A stretch of DNA of 64,000 bases from Acinetobacter sp. BY419 (GTDB taxonomy: Bacteria > Pseudomonadota > Gammaproteobacteria > Pseudomonadales > Moraxellaceae). The translations under genes were made by a program, and so were the position numbers. The notes beneath the pieces were generated by a model. The model was given only the letters and a program-made list of their open reading frames with translations, had not been told where the DNA came from and did no database searches. Shown here piece by piece: positions 48,818-58,311 of the stretch (its first letter is position 1; the number at the start of each line of letters is the position of its first letter). Location of the stretch: positions 62,001 through 126,000 of the forward strand of contig NZ_JAGFXZ010000004.1 of the NCBI RefSeq assembly GCF_019038395.1, in the 5' to 3' direction.

Positions 48818-51244
48818 TTAATGACGTGCTGCTTTCGCTTCTTCTTTGGTTTTTACAATTGGTGGTTTAACCAGGGCTTTTGGCACAGAGGTCAGTGCCA
48901 CCGGTAGAACCTCATCAATTGATTTCACTGCTTTGATCTCTAGACCTTCTTTGACATTTTCTGGGATTTCCGCCAGGTCACGTACGTTTTCCTGTGGAAT
49001 GAATACCAGCTTGATGCCACCACGATGGGCTGCAAGAAGTTTCTCTTTCAAGCCACCGATCCGCAGTGCACGACCGCCCAGACTGGTTTCACCTGTCATC
49101 GCGATATCCGGACGAATCGGGATACCGGTGAACGCAGATACCAATGCAGTAGTTAATGCCAGACCTGCCGATGGACCATCTTTTGGTGTTGCACCTTCAG
49201 GTAAATGCACATGTACATCGGTTTCTTCGAAACGAGAGGCTTCGATTCCAAGTGCATCAGCACGGGTACGCACTACAGTCATAGCCGTGGTAATCGATTC
49301 TTTCATGACATCGCCAAGAGAACCGGTGGTAATAAACTTACCTTTACCTGGAACTGCTGCAACTTCAATGGTCAGCAATTCACCACCGACAGACGTCCAA
49401 GCCAAACCATTCACACGGCCGATTTGCGCTTCTTCTTCTGCCATACCATAGTCAAATTTATGTGGACCCAAGTACTCTGGAAGATTAGCCGCTGTTACAT
49501 CAACCTCAAGATTTTTAGCTTTCTTGCTGACAGCTTCTTTCACCACTTTACGTGCAATTTTTGACACTTCACGTTCAAGGTTACGAACACCGGCTTCACG
49601 TGTGTAGTGGCGCACGATGTCACGAATGGCTTCTTCATGAACTGTCAGTTCTTTGGCACGTAGACCATTGTTCTTGATTGCTTTAGGAACAAGATAACGG
49701 TCGGCAATATTCACTTTCTCTTCTTCGGTATAACCCGGAAGACGAATCACTTCCATACGGTCCAGCAGGGCCTCAGGAATATTCATGCTGTTTGCTGTAC
49801 AGATAAACATCACTTCAGACAGGTCAAGATCAAGATCAAGGTAATGATCACTGAACTTGTTGTTTTGTGATGGATCGAGTACTTCAAGCATCGCAGAAGC
49901 CGGATCACCACGGTAGTCTTGTGCCATCTTGTCGATTTCATCGAGCAGGAACAATGGGTTTTTTACACCCACCTTGATTAAAGACTGCACGATTTTACCT
50001 GGCATCGCACCAATGTAGGTACGACGGTGCCCGCGAATCTCGGCTTCATCCCGTACACCGCCCAAGGCCATACGGACAAATTCACGACCGGTGGCTTTGG
50101 CAATGGATTCACCCAGTGAGGTTTTACCGACACCTGGAGGACCAACCAAGCATAGAATTGGGCCACGCAATTTTTTCACACGCGACTGAACAGCAAGATA
50201 TTCAACAATGCGATCTTTGACATCGTCCAGACCATAATGGTCTGCATCCAGAATTTCCTGTGCTTTGTTCAGGTTGATGCTGACTTTGCTGGCTTTATTC
50301 CACGGTGTATCCAGAATGACTTCCAGATAGTTGCGTACTACTGCTGCTTCACTTGAAGCAGGCTGCATCGCTTTCAGCTTACGGAACTCGTTTTCAGCTT
50401 TCTTGCGTACATACTCAGGCAGATCTGCTTCAGCAAGACGTTTTTCAATTTCAGCGACATCATCTTCTGCGCCGCCGTTCATATCAGAAAGCTCGCGCTG
50501 AATGACTTTCATTTTTTCATTCAGGAAGTATTCGCGCTGGTTCTTTTCCATCTGACGTTTAACAGAGTCGTGCAGGGTTTGCTCAATCTGCTGTTCTTCA
50601 GACTGTTGCAAGAGATACGTCATCAACTCAGTCAAATGCGCTTCGAATTCATCCTGTTCCAGGAATTTTTGTTTGACATCAATATTCAATGGAACACGGG
50701 TTGCGACGAAGAACAATAACTGTAATAGATCTTCGATTTTGTTGGCTGCGGTGATGAGTTCACGCGCATTACGTAGCTTCGCTTCTGCATATTGAGCGAA
50801 AAGTGCACGTAATTCTTGCAAGCGCACGGCTTGGGTGTCTTTATCCATCGTAACCGTCATCGGGCTGAGTTCATGCTCTGCTGTCAGATACTCATTTTCG
50901 TCAATGATAGTTTTCAGCTTGGCACGATGCAGTCCTTCGATCAGGACTTTAATACAGTTTTCATCATTTTCGTGATTCACAACTTGCACAATCTTCGCGA
51001 CAGTACCGTATTGATATAAATTGTCGTGATCAATTTCTTCTGTAAGCGAATCTTTTTGTGCAACCACAAATACTAGATTGTCACTGTTACGAGCCACATC
51101 AACTGCATTGATCGATTTTTCACGACCGACAAACAGCGCAATTTGCATATGCGGATAAACCACCACATCACGCAGCGCCAAAAGAGGTAGTACACTTGGA
51201 ACCTGAGGCTCTAAGGTTTCTTGATTCATGATAATTTCAGACAT
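48818..51244 (-). CDS. lon: ATP-dependent protease Lon
   Basis: 808 aa from ATG 51244, with AGGAG at 51249-51254 region on the minus strand. Quality-control AAA+ serine protease. N-terminal LON domain (PSVLPLLALRDVVVYPHMQIALFVGRE), coiled-coil middle, Walker A CLVGPPGVGKTSLGES, Walker B LFLLDEIDKM, and the protease domain with the Ser in GATPKDGPSAGLALTTAL and the paired Lys about 40 residues later. The frame is open to 51313 but that lacks a ribosome site. Confidence 0.97.
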   Translation of the reverse strand: MSEIIMNQETLEPQVPSVLPLLALRDVVVYPHMQIALFVGREKSINAVDVARNSDNLVFVVAQKDSLTEEIDHDNLYQYGTVAKIVQVVNHENDENCIKVLIEGLHRAKLKTIIDENEYLTAEHELSPMTVTMDKDTQAVRLQELRALFAQYAEAKLRNARELITAANKIEDLLQLLFFVATRVPLNIDVKQKFLEQDEFEAHLTELMTYLLQQSEEQQIEQTLHDSVKRQMEKNQREYFLNEKMKVIQRELSDMNGGAEDDVAEIEKRLAEADLPEYVRKKAENEFRKLKAMQPASSEAAVVRNYLEVILDTPWNKASKVSINLNKAQEILDADHYGLDDVKDRIVEYLAVQSRVKKLRGPILCLVGPPGVGKTSLGESIAKATGREFVRMALGGVRDEAEIRGHRRTYIGAMPGKIVQSLIKVGVKNPLFLLDEIDKMAQDYRGDPASAMLEVLDPSQNNKFSDHYLDLDLDLSEVMFICTANSMNIPEALLDRMEVIRLPGYTEEEKVNIADRYLVPKAIKNNGLRAKELTVHEEAIRDIVRHYTREAGVRNLEREVSKIARKVVKEAVSKKAKNLEVDVTAANLPEYLGPHKFDYGMAEEEAQIGRVNGLAWTSVGGELLTIEVAAVPGKGKFITTGSLGDVMKESITTAMTVVRTRADALGIEASRFEETDVHVHLPEGATPKDGPSAGLALTTALVSAFTGIPIRPDIAMTGETSLGGRALRIGGLKEKLLAAHRGGIKLVFIPQENVRDLAEIPENVKEGLEIKAVKSIDEVLPVALTSVPKALVKPPIVKTKEEAKAARH

Positions 51245-51391
51245 GAGCACTCCTAATGAGTGACAACGGTGTTGCCATGCTTTTAATAGTGATGGGTAAT
51301 TTAAAAAATACAAGGGCAGTTAAGATTAAATTGTATGAAAAATGACTAATTATGTGATTTTGAAGTAGTTAGCAAGAGTAAAATTGAAAAA

Positions 51392-51973
51392 TTAACGTTT
51401 GAACTTGATAAAAACAGTCGGAGTGATTAAAGCATCTAGGGGCTGATCCCATTTTTCGCGCTTTAAAGGTTGCCTAACCAGCTGAAAGTCATGTGCCAGA
51501 CCCAGACGAAACGGACGTCCAGGCGCAGAAGCCAAGGTACGGTCATAAAAACCGCCGCCCATGCCAATCCGCGTGCCTGAGGTATCACAGGCAAGTAGCG
51601 GCATGAGCAATAGATCCAGTTTGGAAACATGTATACCACGGGTACTCATGGGCTCTCGCATCCCTAGCCGATGATAGGCAAAGCGCTTGTTGCGATATTG
51701 GTGCTGGCTGATCCGGACCCAGACCAGATGCTGGTTCATGTCGCAAATTGTAGGCAAGTAGACTTGTTTACCCAGTTGAAAGCAGCGTTCAATAATCCCC
51801 TGAGTCTGAATCTCACCAAAGGCATGCAGATAAACGCCGATGTGCTTGGCATGAATGAATTGTGGGCTGCGAACCAGACGGTTTAAGACTTCTTGTGCAG
51901 ACTGCCTTTGCTCAAATTTAGAGAGATGACGACGCGTTTTACGAAGGTATCTTCTTAATTCCTGAATGGTCAT
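51392..51973 (-). CDS. 5-formyltetrahydrofolate cyclo-ligase
   Basis: 193 aa (MTHFS/YgfA family), converts 5-formyl-THF to 5,10-methenyl-THF with ATP. Signatures: N-terminal RRYLRKTRRHLSKFEQRQSA (the 'R...R..L' helix), VYLHAFGEIQTQGII, and LLMPLLACDTSGTRIGMGGGFYDRTLA, the GxGxGYYDR-type motif. In E. coli ygfA sits next to the 6S RNA; here the 6S RNA is 10 kb away with zapA. Confidence 0.9.
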   Translation of the reverse strand: MTIQELRRYLRKTRRHLSKFEQRQSAQEVLNRLVRSPQFIHAKHIGVYLHAFGEIQTQGIIERCFQLGKQVYLPTICDMNQHLVWVRISQHQYRNKRFAYHRLGMREPMSTRGIHVSKLDLLLMPLLACDTSGTRIGMGGGFYDRTLASAPGRPFRLGLAHDFQLVRQPLKREKWDQPLDALITPTVFIKFKR

Positions 51974-52254
51974 AGGGCAAACAGCATATGCAACAAAATT
52001 GTGCTCTAGTCTAAGTGGGAAATCTGGAAAAGTAAAAAATAATTGTGAGCTGTAGTTTCATATTCTTCCTTATCTTTTTATTAAAATTCGGCCATTTTTT
52101 CAGCCTCTCTAAAAGATAAAAAACTAAAAAAACAGTCATATCATCAACTTCTAAAATGTCATGAAGCGGTCAGTTTGTTGTCTTTGATTCACTATTTACC
52201 AGGTAATCAATATTCAATGACAAACTCCAAAAGCGAATTATTTTAAGAACTTTG

Positions 52255-52306
52255 AAACAGTTTTAGAATAATAAAAATACAATTCTAAAATAGGTTTATT
52301 CTGTTT
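52255..52306. promoter_or_regulatory. Nested inverted repeat upstream of the VOC gene
   Basis: TTTTAGAAT (52261-52269) and ATTCTAAAA (52282-52290) are perfect arms 12 nt apart. AAACAG (52255-52260) and CTGTTT (52301-52306) are a second pair outside them. A further TTACC-A-GGTAA dyad lies near 52200. The 51974-52420 region is otherwise AT-rich with no gene seen. Possible operator of the VOC gene or an unknown element. Confidence 0.35.
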
Positions 52307-52420
52307 TTGGGTGAAATATAGACAAGGGATCATATGATTGTTCTCACCTGATATCCCTGATATCTGAGACACATTGTACTTAGGCAGCGCGGGTAAGACC
52401 TAAATCAATGGAGATTGAAC

Positions 52421-52906
52421 ATGATGAATATTGCGAAGAACACCCTTTGCCTTTGGTATGATGACGATGCGGAAGCTGCTGCACGATTTTATGCAGATAC
52501 CTTTCCATATTCCTCAATTGACGCGATCAACCTTGCCCCAGGAGATTATCCTTCTGGTAAAGAAGGCGATGTCATCACCGTTGAATTTACGCTGATGGGT
52601 GTTGCCTGCATTGGACTGAATGGTGGCCCTGACTTTCAACACAATGAAGCATTTTCATTTCAGGTGGCGACTGAAGACCAGGAAGAAACAGACCGCTACT
52701 GGAATGCCATTATTGGTAATAGCGGGCAGGAAAGCGAGTGTGGCTGGTGCAAAGACAAGTGGGGCATTTCCTGGCAGATTACGCCAGTGGTCCTGATCAA
52801 TGCCTGTAACAGTTCTGACCGTGCTGCGGCCAAGCGCGCATTTAATGCGATGATGACCATGAAGAAAATTGACATCTCGGTGATTGAAGCGGCATTTCGT
52901 GGTTGA
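52421..52906 (+). CDS. VOC (glyoxalase-fold) protein, PhnB/3-demethylubiquinone-methyltransferase-like family
   Basis: 161 aa, ATG 52421 with GGAG at 52410-52413. Reads LCLWYDDDAEAAARFYADTFPYSSI, ITVEFTLMGVACIGLNGGPDFQHNEAFSFQV, CGWCKDKWGISWQITP, and a C-terminal helix (AAKRAFNAMMTMKKIDISVIEAAF): the standard pattern of the 'PhnB-like, DUF/3-dmu' group. Enzyme activity is not known for most members. No partner gene. Confidence 0.8.
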   Translation: MMNIAKNTLCLWYDDDAEAAARFYADTFPYSSIDAINLAPGDYPSGKEGDVITVEFTLMGVACIGLNGGPDFQHNEAFSFQVATEDQEETDRYWNAIIGNSGQESECGWCKDKWGISWQITPVVLINACNSSDRAAAKRAFNAMMTMKKIDISVIEAAFRG

Positions 52907-53117
52907 GAGCCACAGGTATGATCTTTCATGCCAGTGGGTATCGCTGTGTAGCGCAATTTCAGTCCAATAACTGAACCTTTTCCTTTCACTACTTTTTTTA
53001 TCCTCTCAAGTCATCCCTCAACTTTATAGGGAGAGATTGCAGAAATTTCGGATCAATCCAACCTGATCTGAACTAAAATCCAATTTCTTCCTAATAATTC
53101 AAGCCAGGCCCGCTCTA

Positions 53118-53956
53118 GGGCGTGTCCTCATTTGGCTTTGCACCAAATAAACATGCAAGCAATGTAAATCATAGACTGATAATTGCGTGCAAGCTTATCA
53201 AACCGGGTGGCAATAGCACGGAAATGTTTTAATCTCGCAAAGGCATTTTCAACTAAATGTCTTAATTTATATAGATATTTATCAAACTCATTATTCGATC
53301 TTTTACTATTTGATCTCATTGGAATAATGGGAATTATATCCTTGTTCTGGGCATACATTCTAATGTACTCAGCATCATACCCCTTATCAGCAATGAGATA
53401 GGTTACCTCGCCTACAGTATCAATCAGTTGTTTTGCAACTTGACTGTCGTGGACGTCACCCCCAGTGATTTTAAAATTAATCGGTAATCCATTCGCGTCG
53501 GTTGCAAGATGTATTTTTGTTGTTCGTCCACCACGTGATTGTCCAATTGCTCTTTCGCAACCATTCCGAGCTCCACTTGCATTTTGATGCACGCGTATGT
53601 AGCTTCCGTCAATGAATACCCATTCTTGATCCAAGACGCCTCGTAATCTAAAAAAAATTATTCCACAATCCCTTGCTTGCCCAACGATTAAAACGATTAT
53701 AAGCAGTTTGCCAAGGACAAAATTCTTGAGGAATATCACGCCATGTGGCGCCTGTACGCAATTTCCATAAGATCGCTTCCATGATATTTCTACTATTCTT
53801 TGAACAGTAGCAACCATGTAATCGTATAGTATCTTGGATTTGCTGCCAGATATCATCTGGTAGGAAGAATATGTGCCATTGAAAATATAGAAATGAAAAT
53901 AGCTTAAAGGAGGATTTTAAGTCTTTAAAACCAATTCTTCAAATGAGGACACGCCC
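53118..53956 (-). mobile_element. IS5-family (IS427-type) insertion sequence, probably inactive
   Basis: 839 bp bounded by perfect 17-bp terminal inverted repeats, GGGCGTGTCCTCATTTG at 53118-53134 and its complement at 53940-53956. The flanks are CTA and TAG, so the target site was probably CTAG with TA duplicated. It encodes a two-frame DDE transposase on the minus strand, with a frameshift damaging orfA. Its ends are intact, so it might still be moved in trans. Confidence 0.88.
53128..53879 (-). pseudogene. IS5-family transposase, orfA/orfB, orfA frameshifted
   Basis: orfB carries the catalytic part: VLDQEWVFIDGSYIRVHQNASGARNG, TKIHLATDANGLPINFKITGGDVHDS (DDE Asp), ADKGYDAEYIR, and the Glu in RHLVENAFARLKHFRAIATRFDKLARN. 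orfA encodes IMEAILWKLRTGATWRDIPQEFCPWQTAYNRFNRWASKGLW and ends at 53648 in a run of eight T's, where orfB is in the +1 frame: this is the normal frameshift site of the group. In addition, the orfA start MAHIL (ATG 53879) is out of frame with DDIWQQIQD by 1 nt and meets a stop after eight codons. So this copy has lost a proper orfA. Confidence 0.8.
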
Positions 53957-54327
53957 TAGAATGGGCAAAATCCCAGATGTGACATTAACCGCCTATAGTA
54001 AGGAAAGTGGGCTTGATATAGATGCTCTCAGGCGGTTCTGATGCCAGTAATATTGATCTCTATGCCAAGAAAGCGACTACTAGAAAAATTAGGGTCCAAA
54101 CAGGTCACATGGTATGTGGCCTGGGACACCTTATCAGCATTCAATAATGCCTGTGAAATAGTGAATCATCACCCTCACCAATGAGCCTGGGTTAAACCTT
54201 TCAATGAAGGCATTTACTGCACTGAATTGAAAAATAGGCTGAACCAAAAACAACCATTGAATGAAATTATCTCCATTTTATATATCTTGGATTTTATTAA
54301 GTATTTGAAAATATAATAAAAATAAAA
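53957..54327. other. Degenerate region downstream of the IS, probably gene remnants
   Basis: Short open fragments with coding-like composition are interrupted by stops: a 26-codon frame from ATG 53961 (MGKIPDVTLTAYSKESGL), and later WYVAWDTLSAFNNACEIVNHHPH. No family assignment was possible. The sequence left of the IS continues in frame across the CTAG site into the first fragment for about 16 codons, so the IS may have landed in an already decayed gene. Confidence 0.45.
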
Positions 54328-54344
54328 TTGGCACAAGTTCTGCA
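54328..54344 (+). promoter_or_regulatory. Sigma-54 (RpoN) promoter upstream of the urea carboxylase operon
   Basis: TTGGCACAAGTTCTGCAT: GG (54330-54331) and GC (54342-54343) are exactly 10 nt apart, as in the consensus TGGCAC-N5-TTGCA; two positions differ outside the invariant doublets. Predicted start near 54354. It fits nitrogen control of a urea/guanidine-using enzyme through an NtrC-type activator (inference). Confidence 0.6.
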
Positions 54345-54347
54345 TAA

Positions 54348-54381
54348 CTGTATCCAAACTTGAATACAAGATTGGATACAG
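54348..54381. promoter_or_regulatory. 34-bp near-perfect palindrome, probable GntR operator
   Basis: CTGTATCCAA (54348-54357) and TTGGATACAG (54372-54381) are perfect 10-bp arms. Between them A-CTTG-AATA-CAAG-A continues the symmetry with one mismatch. It starts 4 nt after the -12 element and covers the predicted transcription start, so a bound repressor would block the promoter. The GntR-family gene of the operon (58312) is the natural candidate. Confidence 0.6.
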
Positions 54382-54382
54382 A

Positions 54383-54640
54383 ATGCTTCATCACAACATG
54401 ATCGGCTGGACAGCCCCAGAATGCCGCGATGCCGGTCAGCAAAAAATGCTTCCATTGAATAACTTGGCTCAATTCATTGCCCGACTTGAGGGGAATGAGC
54501 CTGCCTGGATTTCGGTTAGGACGGTTGCATATCTTATTCAAACAAAAATTGATGTATTCAAAAAAACTGTATTTCGCATTGTAGATATCAGAGGCTGCCA
54601 GAGATCAGTAACGGCGGCAGGCTTATATGCAGCAGCTTAA
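54383..54640 (+). CDS. Leader ORF of uncertain status, 85 aa
   Basis: Open frame starting 2 nt after the palindrome and ending 59 nt before uca. MLHHNMIGWTAPECRDAGQ ... LARLEGNEPAWISVRTVAYL ... VTAAGLYAAA. No Shine-Dalgarno and no recognised family. It may be a remnant, a leader peptide or chance. The leader between promoter and uca is about 345 nt; I looked for guanidine riboswitch sequence signatures in it and saw none. Confidence 0.25.
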   Translation: MLHHNMIGWTAPECRDAGQQKMLPLNNLAQFIARLEGNEPAWISVRTVAYLIQTKIDVFKKTVFRIVDIRGCQRSVTAAGLYAAA

Positions 54641-54699
54641 TCAAAAAAATAGATCAATTCGGCAGATTCAGAAAATAGATAGAATAAAAGGAAATTCAC

Positions 54700-57600
54700 A
54701 TGTTTAAAACTGTACTGATTGCAAACCGGGGCGAAATTGCTGTTCGTGCCATTCGCACATTGAAAAAATTAGGCGTGACCAGTGTCGCCGTATATTCAGA
54801 AACGGACCGTTATGCGCAGCATGTACTGGATGCAGATATTGCCGTGTCGTTGGAAGGCACCAAACCCAGTGATACCTATTTAAGTATCGAAAAACTGATT
54901 GCTGCAGCCAAGAACACTGGGGCTGAAGCCATTTTTCCGGGTTATGGTTTCCTGTCTGAAAGTTCCGATTTTGCCAGTGCCTGCGAAGAAAATAGCATCG
55001 CTTTCATGGGTCCAACAGCTGAACAGATTTTAGAATTTGGTTTAAAACATCGTGCCCGTGAACTTGCTGCTGTTGCCAATGTACCAATGACTCCCGGTAC
55101 AGGTCTGCTAAATAGTCTGGATGATGCCTTGGCAGAAGCTGAAAAAATTGGCTATCCGATTATGCTGAAAAGTACGGCAGGTGGTGGGGGTATTGGTTTA
55201 ACCCGTTGTGATGACGCTGAGACACTTCGGGATGCTTATGAAAGTGTGAAACGTCTGGGTGAGCAGTTTTTTAAAGATGCCGGGGTGTTTTTAGAACGCT
55301 TTATCGATAAAGCCCGTCATGTCGAAGTACAGATTTTTGGGGATGGTCAGGGACAGGTTGTGGCCTTGGGTGAACGGGACTGTTCATTACAGCGCCGTAA
55401 TCAGAAAGTTGTTGAAGAAACGCCGGCCGCACATTTACCTGAAGTGACGCGACAAAAACTGCATCAGGCGGCAATTGAACTGGGCAAATCGGTGAAATAT
55501 CGCAGTGCCGGTACGGTTGAGTTTATTTACGATGCAGCACGTGATGAATTTTACTTCCTGGAAGTGAATACCCGTTTGCAGGTGGAGCATCCTGTCACTG
55601 AAATGGTGACCGGTTTGGACCTGATTGAATGCATGTTGAAAGTTGCAGCGGGCGATGCCTTGGACTGGGAGCATCTACGCAGTATTCAGCCACAAGGCGC
55701 AGCGATTGAAGTACGGATTTATGCCGAAGATCCGGTGAAGAATTTCCAGCCAAGTCCGGGTATTTTGACTGATGTCTTTTTTCCTGAAAATATTCGGGTC
55801 GATACCTGGGTTAGTACGGGAACTGAAATTTCACAATACTTTGACCCAATGATTGCCAAGATTATCGTGCATGCAGAAGATCGTGAAACTGCGATTACGA
55901 CTCTTAAAGCGGCACTGGCTGAAACTTGCCTCAATGGTATTAGTACCAATCTGGATTATGTCCATACCGTTATTTCAGATCCGCGTTTTGAACAGATGCA
56001 GATCTGGACGCGGATGCTGGATGATTTTCTGTATGTGCCTAATGTGATTGAAGTAATTCAATCGGGTACCCAAAGCTCAATTCAGGATTATCCGGGCCGT
56101 ATAGGTTATTGGGATATTGGCGTCCCGCCCTCAGGCCCAATGGATGATTATGCGTTCCAGTTAGCGAATAAAATTGTAGGTAATGCTCAGGGTGCTGCCG
56201 GTTTTGAGTTTACCCTGCAAGGCCCAACCCTCAAATTCCATGCGGATAATATTATTGCTTTAACTGGTGCGCCGTGTGCTGCGAGTCTGGATGATGCTGC
56301 CGTAGATTTCTGGCAGCCGATTCGCGTGAAAGCAGGACAAACCTTAAAAATCGGACAGGTTGAATCTGGTTGCCGGACTTACTTGGCCGTGCGAAATGGC
56401 CTGAATGTACCGGAATACTTAGGCAGCCGTTCCACTTTTGCTTTAGGTAATTTTGGTGGACATGCAGGCCGAGTATTACGTGCTGGCGACATGATTAAGA
56501 TGGTCAATCCTGATCTGCTTGCCGATGGTCTAGCTTTGGCGATTGCAGAACCTGAAGCTTTGGCAACAGATCTGATTCCAAACTATGGCAAGGAGTGGAA
56601 AATTGGTGTGCTCTATGGCCCGCATGGCGCACCTGATTTCTTTAAAGCTGATTATATTGAGGAGTTTTTTGCGTCAAGCTGGAAAGTGCATTTTAACTCG
56701 AACCGTTTGGGTATCCGTTTAACCGGACCGACGCCAAGCTGGGCGCGTGAAAATGGCGGTGAAGCAGGATTGCATCCATCCAATGTGCATGACTGTGAAT
56801 ACGCGATTGGTGCGATTAACTTTACCGGGGATTTCCCGGTGATCTTGGCCAAAGATGGTCCGAGCCTGGGTGGCTTCGTCTGTCCGGTAACCATTGCCAA
56901 AGCTGAACTCTGGAAAATCGGACAACTGAAAGCTGATGACACGATTAGTTTCTATCCAATCTCAGTAGAGCAAGCCAATGCCTTGGAGCAGCAGCAAATT
57001 TTAACGATTGAAAATTTTGCCAAGGGCGAAATAACCGTCGAAACCGAAACTTCTGCAGTTTCTACAGAAAGTATTCTTGCACTGCGTGAAGCTACACCAG
57101 ATGCGCCGAAAGCAATGTACCGTCAGGCAGGTGACAGCTATATCCTGCTGGAATATGGCGATAACGTACTGGATTTAGCCCTGCGTTTACGCGTGCACCG
57201 CTTGATGCAGTTGATTCGTGAAGCCGATATTGATGGCATTTTAGAACTATCACCAGGAGTGCGTTCATTACAGATTAAATATGACGGCCTGCGCTTTAGC
57301 CAGCAGCAACTGATTCACTTCCTGCTCGGTTTTGAAGGACAGATGGGTGATTTACGTGACATTAAAATCCCTTCAAGAGTTATCCATTTACCAATGGCCT
57401 TCGAAGACTCGGCAACTTTGGGCGCGGTTGAGCGCTATCAGGAAAGCGTTTGTGCCAAAGCACCGTGGCTTCCCAACAACGTCGATTTTATTCAGCGTAT
57501 TAATGGTTTAAGCACCCGTCAGCAAGTCAAAGACATTATTTTTGATGCCAATTATCTGATTTTAGGGCTAGGCGATGTATATCTGACGGCACCCTGCGCA

Positions 57601-58299
57601 GTGCCCCTTGATCCGCGTCACCGTTTATTGAGTTCCAAATATAACCCCGCGCGTACGTTTACTGCTGAAGGTACAGTTGGGATTGGCGGCATGTATATGT
57701 GCATTTACGGCATGGACTCACCGGGTGGTTATCAACTGATTGGCCGTACCGTGCCCATCTGGAACAAGTTTAAGAAGAACAAGCAGTTTGGTGATCAACA
57801 ATGGTTCTTACGCTTTTTTGACCAGATTAAATATTATGAAGTCACTCAGGCCGAACTGGATCAATTCCGTGCTGACTTTGCACATGGCCGGGCAGAGATC
57901 AAAATTGAAGAATGCGAGTTTGACTTTGCGGCTTATCAGGATTTTCTTGCAGCGGAACAGGACAGCATTGCTGCCTTTAAAGCGCAGCAACAGGCCGCTT
58001 TTAGCACCGAAGTTGAACGCTGGAAAGATGAGTTTGATGCACCGGCAGAAATGGAAATTGTGCAGGATCATACCGATTACAGTCAGTATGTGCCTTTAAA
58101 CGCTTCCATGACGGGCAATATCTGGAAAATTTTTGTAGAAGCCGGACAGATTGTGAAAAAAGGTGACACGGTGGCCATCATTGAAGCCATGAAAATGGAA
58201 CTGCCGGTCTATGCCGATGATGATGGCATTGTCAAAGCCATTATCTGCCGTTCCGGCCAGACCGTGCATAGCGGTGAACCACTAGTTTATATGGAGTAA
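54700..58299 (+). CDS. Urea carboxylase (possibly guanidine carboxylase)
   Basis: 1199 aa, full length for the class. Biotin-dependent, ATP-using carboxylation of urea (to allophanate) or of guanidine. Order: biotin carboxylase (1-450; GEIAVRAIRTLKKLG, KSTAGGGGIGLTRC, VNTRLQVEHPVTE), KipA/AHS2-like half of the carboxyltransferase (about 450-770; SGTQSSIQDYPGRIGYWDIGV), KipI/AHS1-like half (about 800-1040; YRQAGDSYILLEYGDNVLDLALRLRVHRL), and the biotinyl domain (1120-1199) with the biotinylated Lys in IIEAMKMELPV. AAAGGAA upstream of ATG 54700. No allophanate hydrolase, urea-transport or UAAP-type gene is in the window; only gntR follows. Confidence 0.88.
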   Translation: MFKTVLIANRGEIAVRAIRTLKKLGVTSVAVYSETDRYAQHVLDADIAVSLEGTKPSDTYLSIEKLIAAAKNTGAEAIFPGYGFLSESSDFASACEENSIAFMGPTAEQILEFGLKHRARELAAVANVPMTPGTGLLNSLDDALAEAEKIGYPIMLKSTAGGGGIGLTRCDDAETLRDAYESVKRLGEQFFKDAGVFLERFIDKARHVEVQIFGDGQGQVVALGERDCSLQRRNQKVVEETPAAHLPEVTRQKLHQAAIELGKSVKYRSAGTVEFIYDAARDEFYFLEVNTRLQVEHPVTEMVTGLDLIECMLKVAAGDALDWEHLRSIQPQGAAIEVRIYAEDPVKNFQPSPGILTDVFFPENIRVDTWVSTGTEISQYFDPMIAKIIVHAEDRETAITTLKAALAETCLNGISTNLDYVHTVISDPRFEQMQIWTRMLDDFLYVPNVIEVIQSGTQSSIQDYPGRIGYWDIGVPPSGPMDDYAFQLANKIVGNAQGAAGFEFTLQGPTLKFHADNIIALTGAPCAASLDDAAVDFWQPIRVKAGQTLKIGQVESGCRTYLAVRNGLNVPEYLGSRSTFALGNFGGHAGRVLRAGDMIKMVNPDLLADGLALAIAEPEALATDLIPNYGKEWKIGVLYGPHGAPDFFKADYIEEFFASSWKVHFNSNRLGIRLTGPTPSWARENGGEAGLHPSNVHDCEYAIGAINFTGDFPVILAKDGPSLGGFVCPVTIAKAELWKIGQLKADDTISFYPISVEQANALEQQQILTIENFAKGEITVETETSAVSTESILALREATPDAPKAMYRQAGDSYILLEYGDNVLDLALRLRVHRLMQLIREADIDGILELSPGVRSLQIKYDGLRFSQQQLIHFLLGFEGQMGDLRDIKIPSRVIHLPMAFEDSATLGAVERYQESVCAKAPWLPNNVDFIQRINGLSTRQQVKDIIFDANYLILGLGDVYLTAPCAVPLDPRHRLLSSKYNPARTFTAEGTVGIGGMYMCIYGMDSPGGYQLIGRTVPIWNKFKKNKQFGDQQWFLRFFDQIKYYEVTQAELDQFRADFAHGRAEIKIEECEFDFAAYQDFLAAEQDSIAAFKAQQQAAFSTEVERWKDEFDAPAEMEIVQDHTDYSQYVPLNASMTGNIWKIFVEAGQIVKKGDTVAIIEAMKMELPVYADDDGIVKAIICRSGQTVHSGEPLVYME

Positions 58300-58311
58300 T
58301 GGATTCAACCT

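Noticed and set aside
54382..54699. Guanidine riboswitch before the carboxylase
   Set aside because: I looked for the conserved ykkC-type and ACGR-loop signatures and found only an isolated GGACGG without a paired stem.
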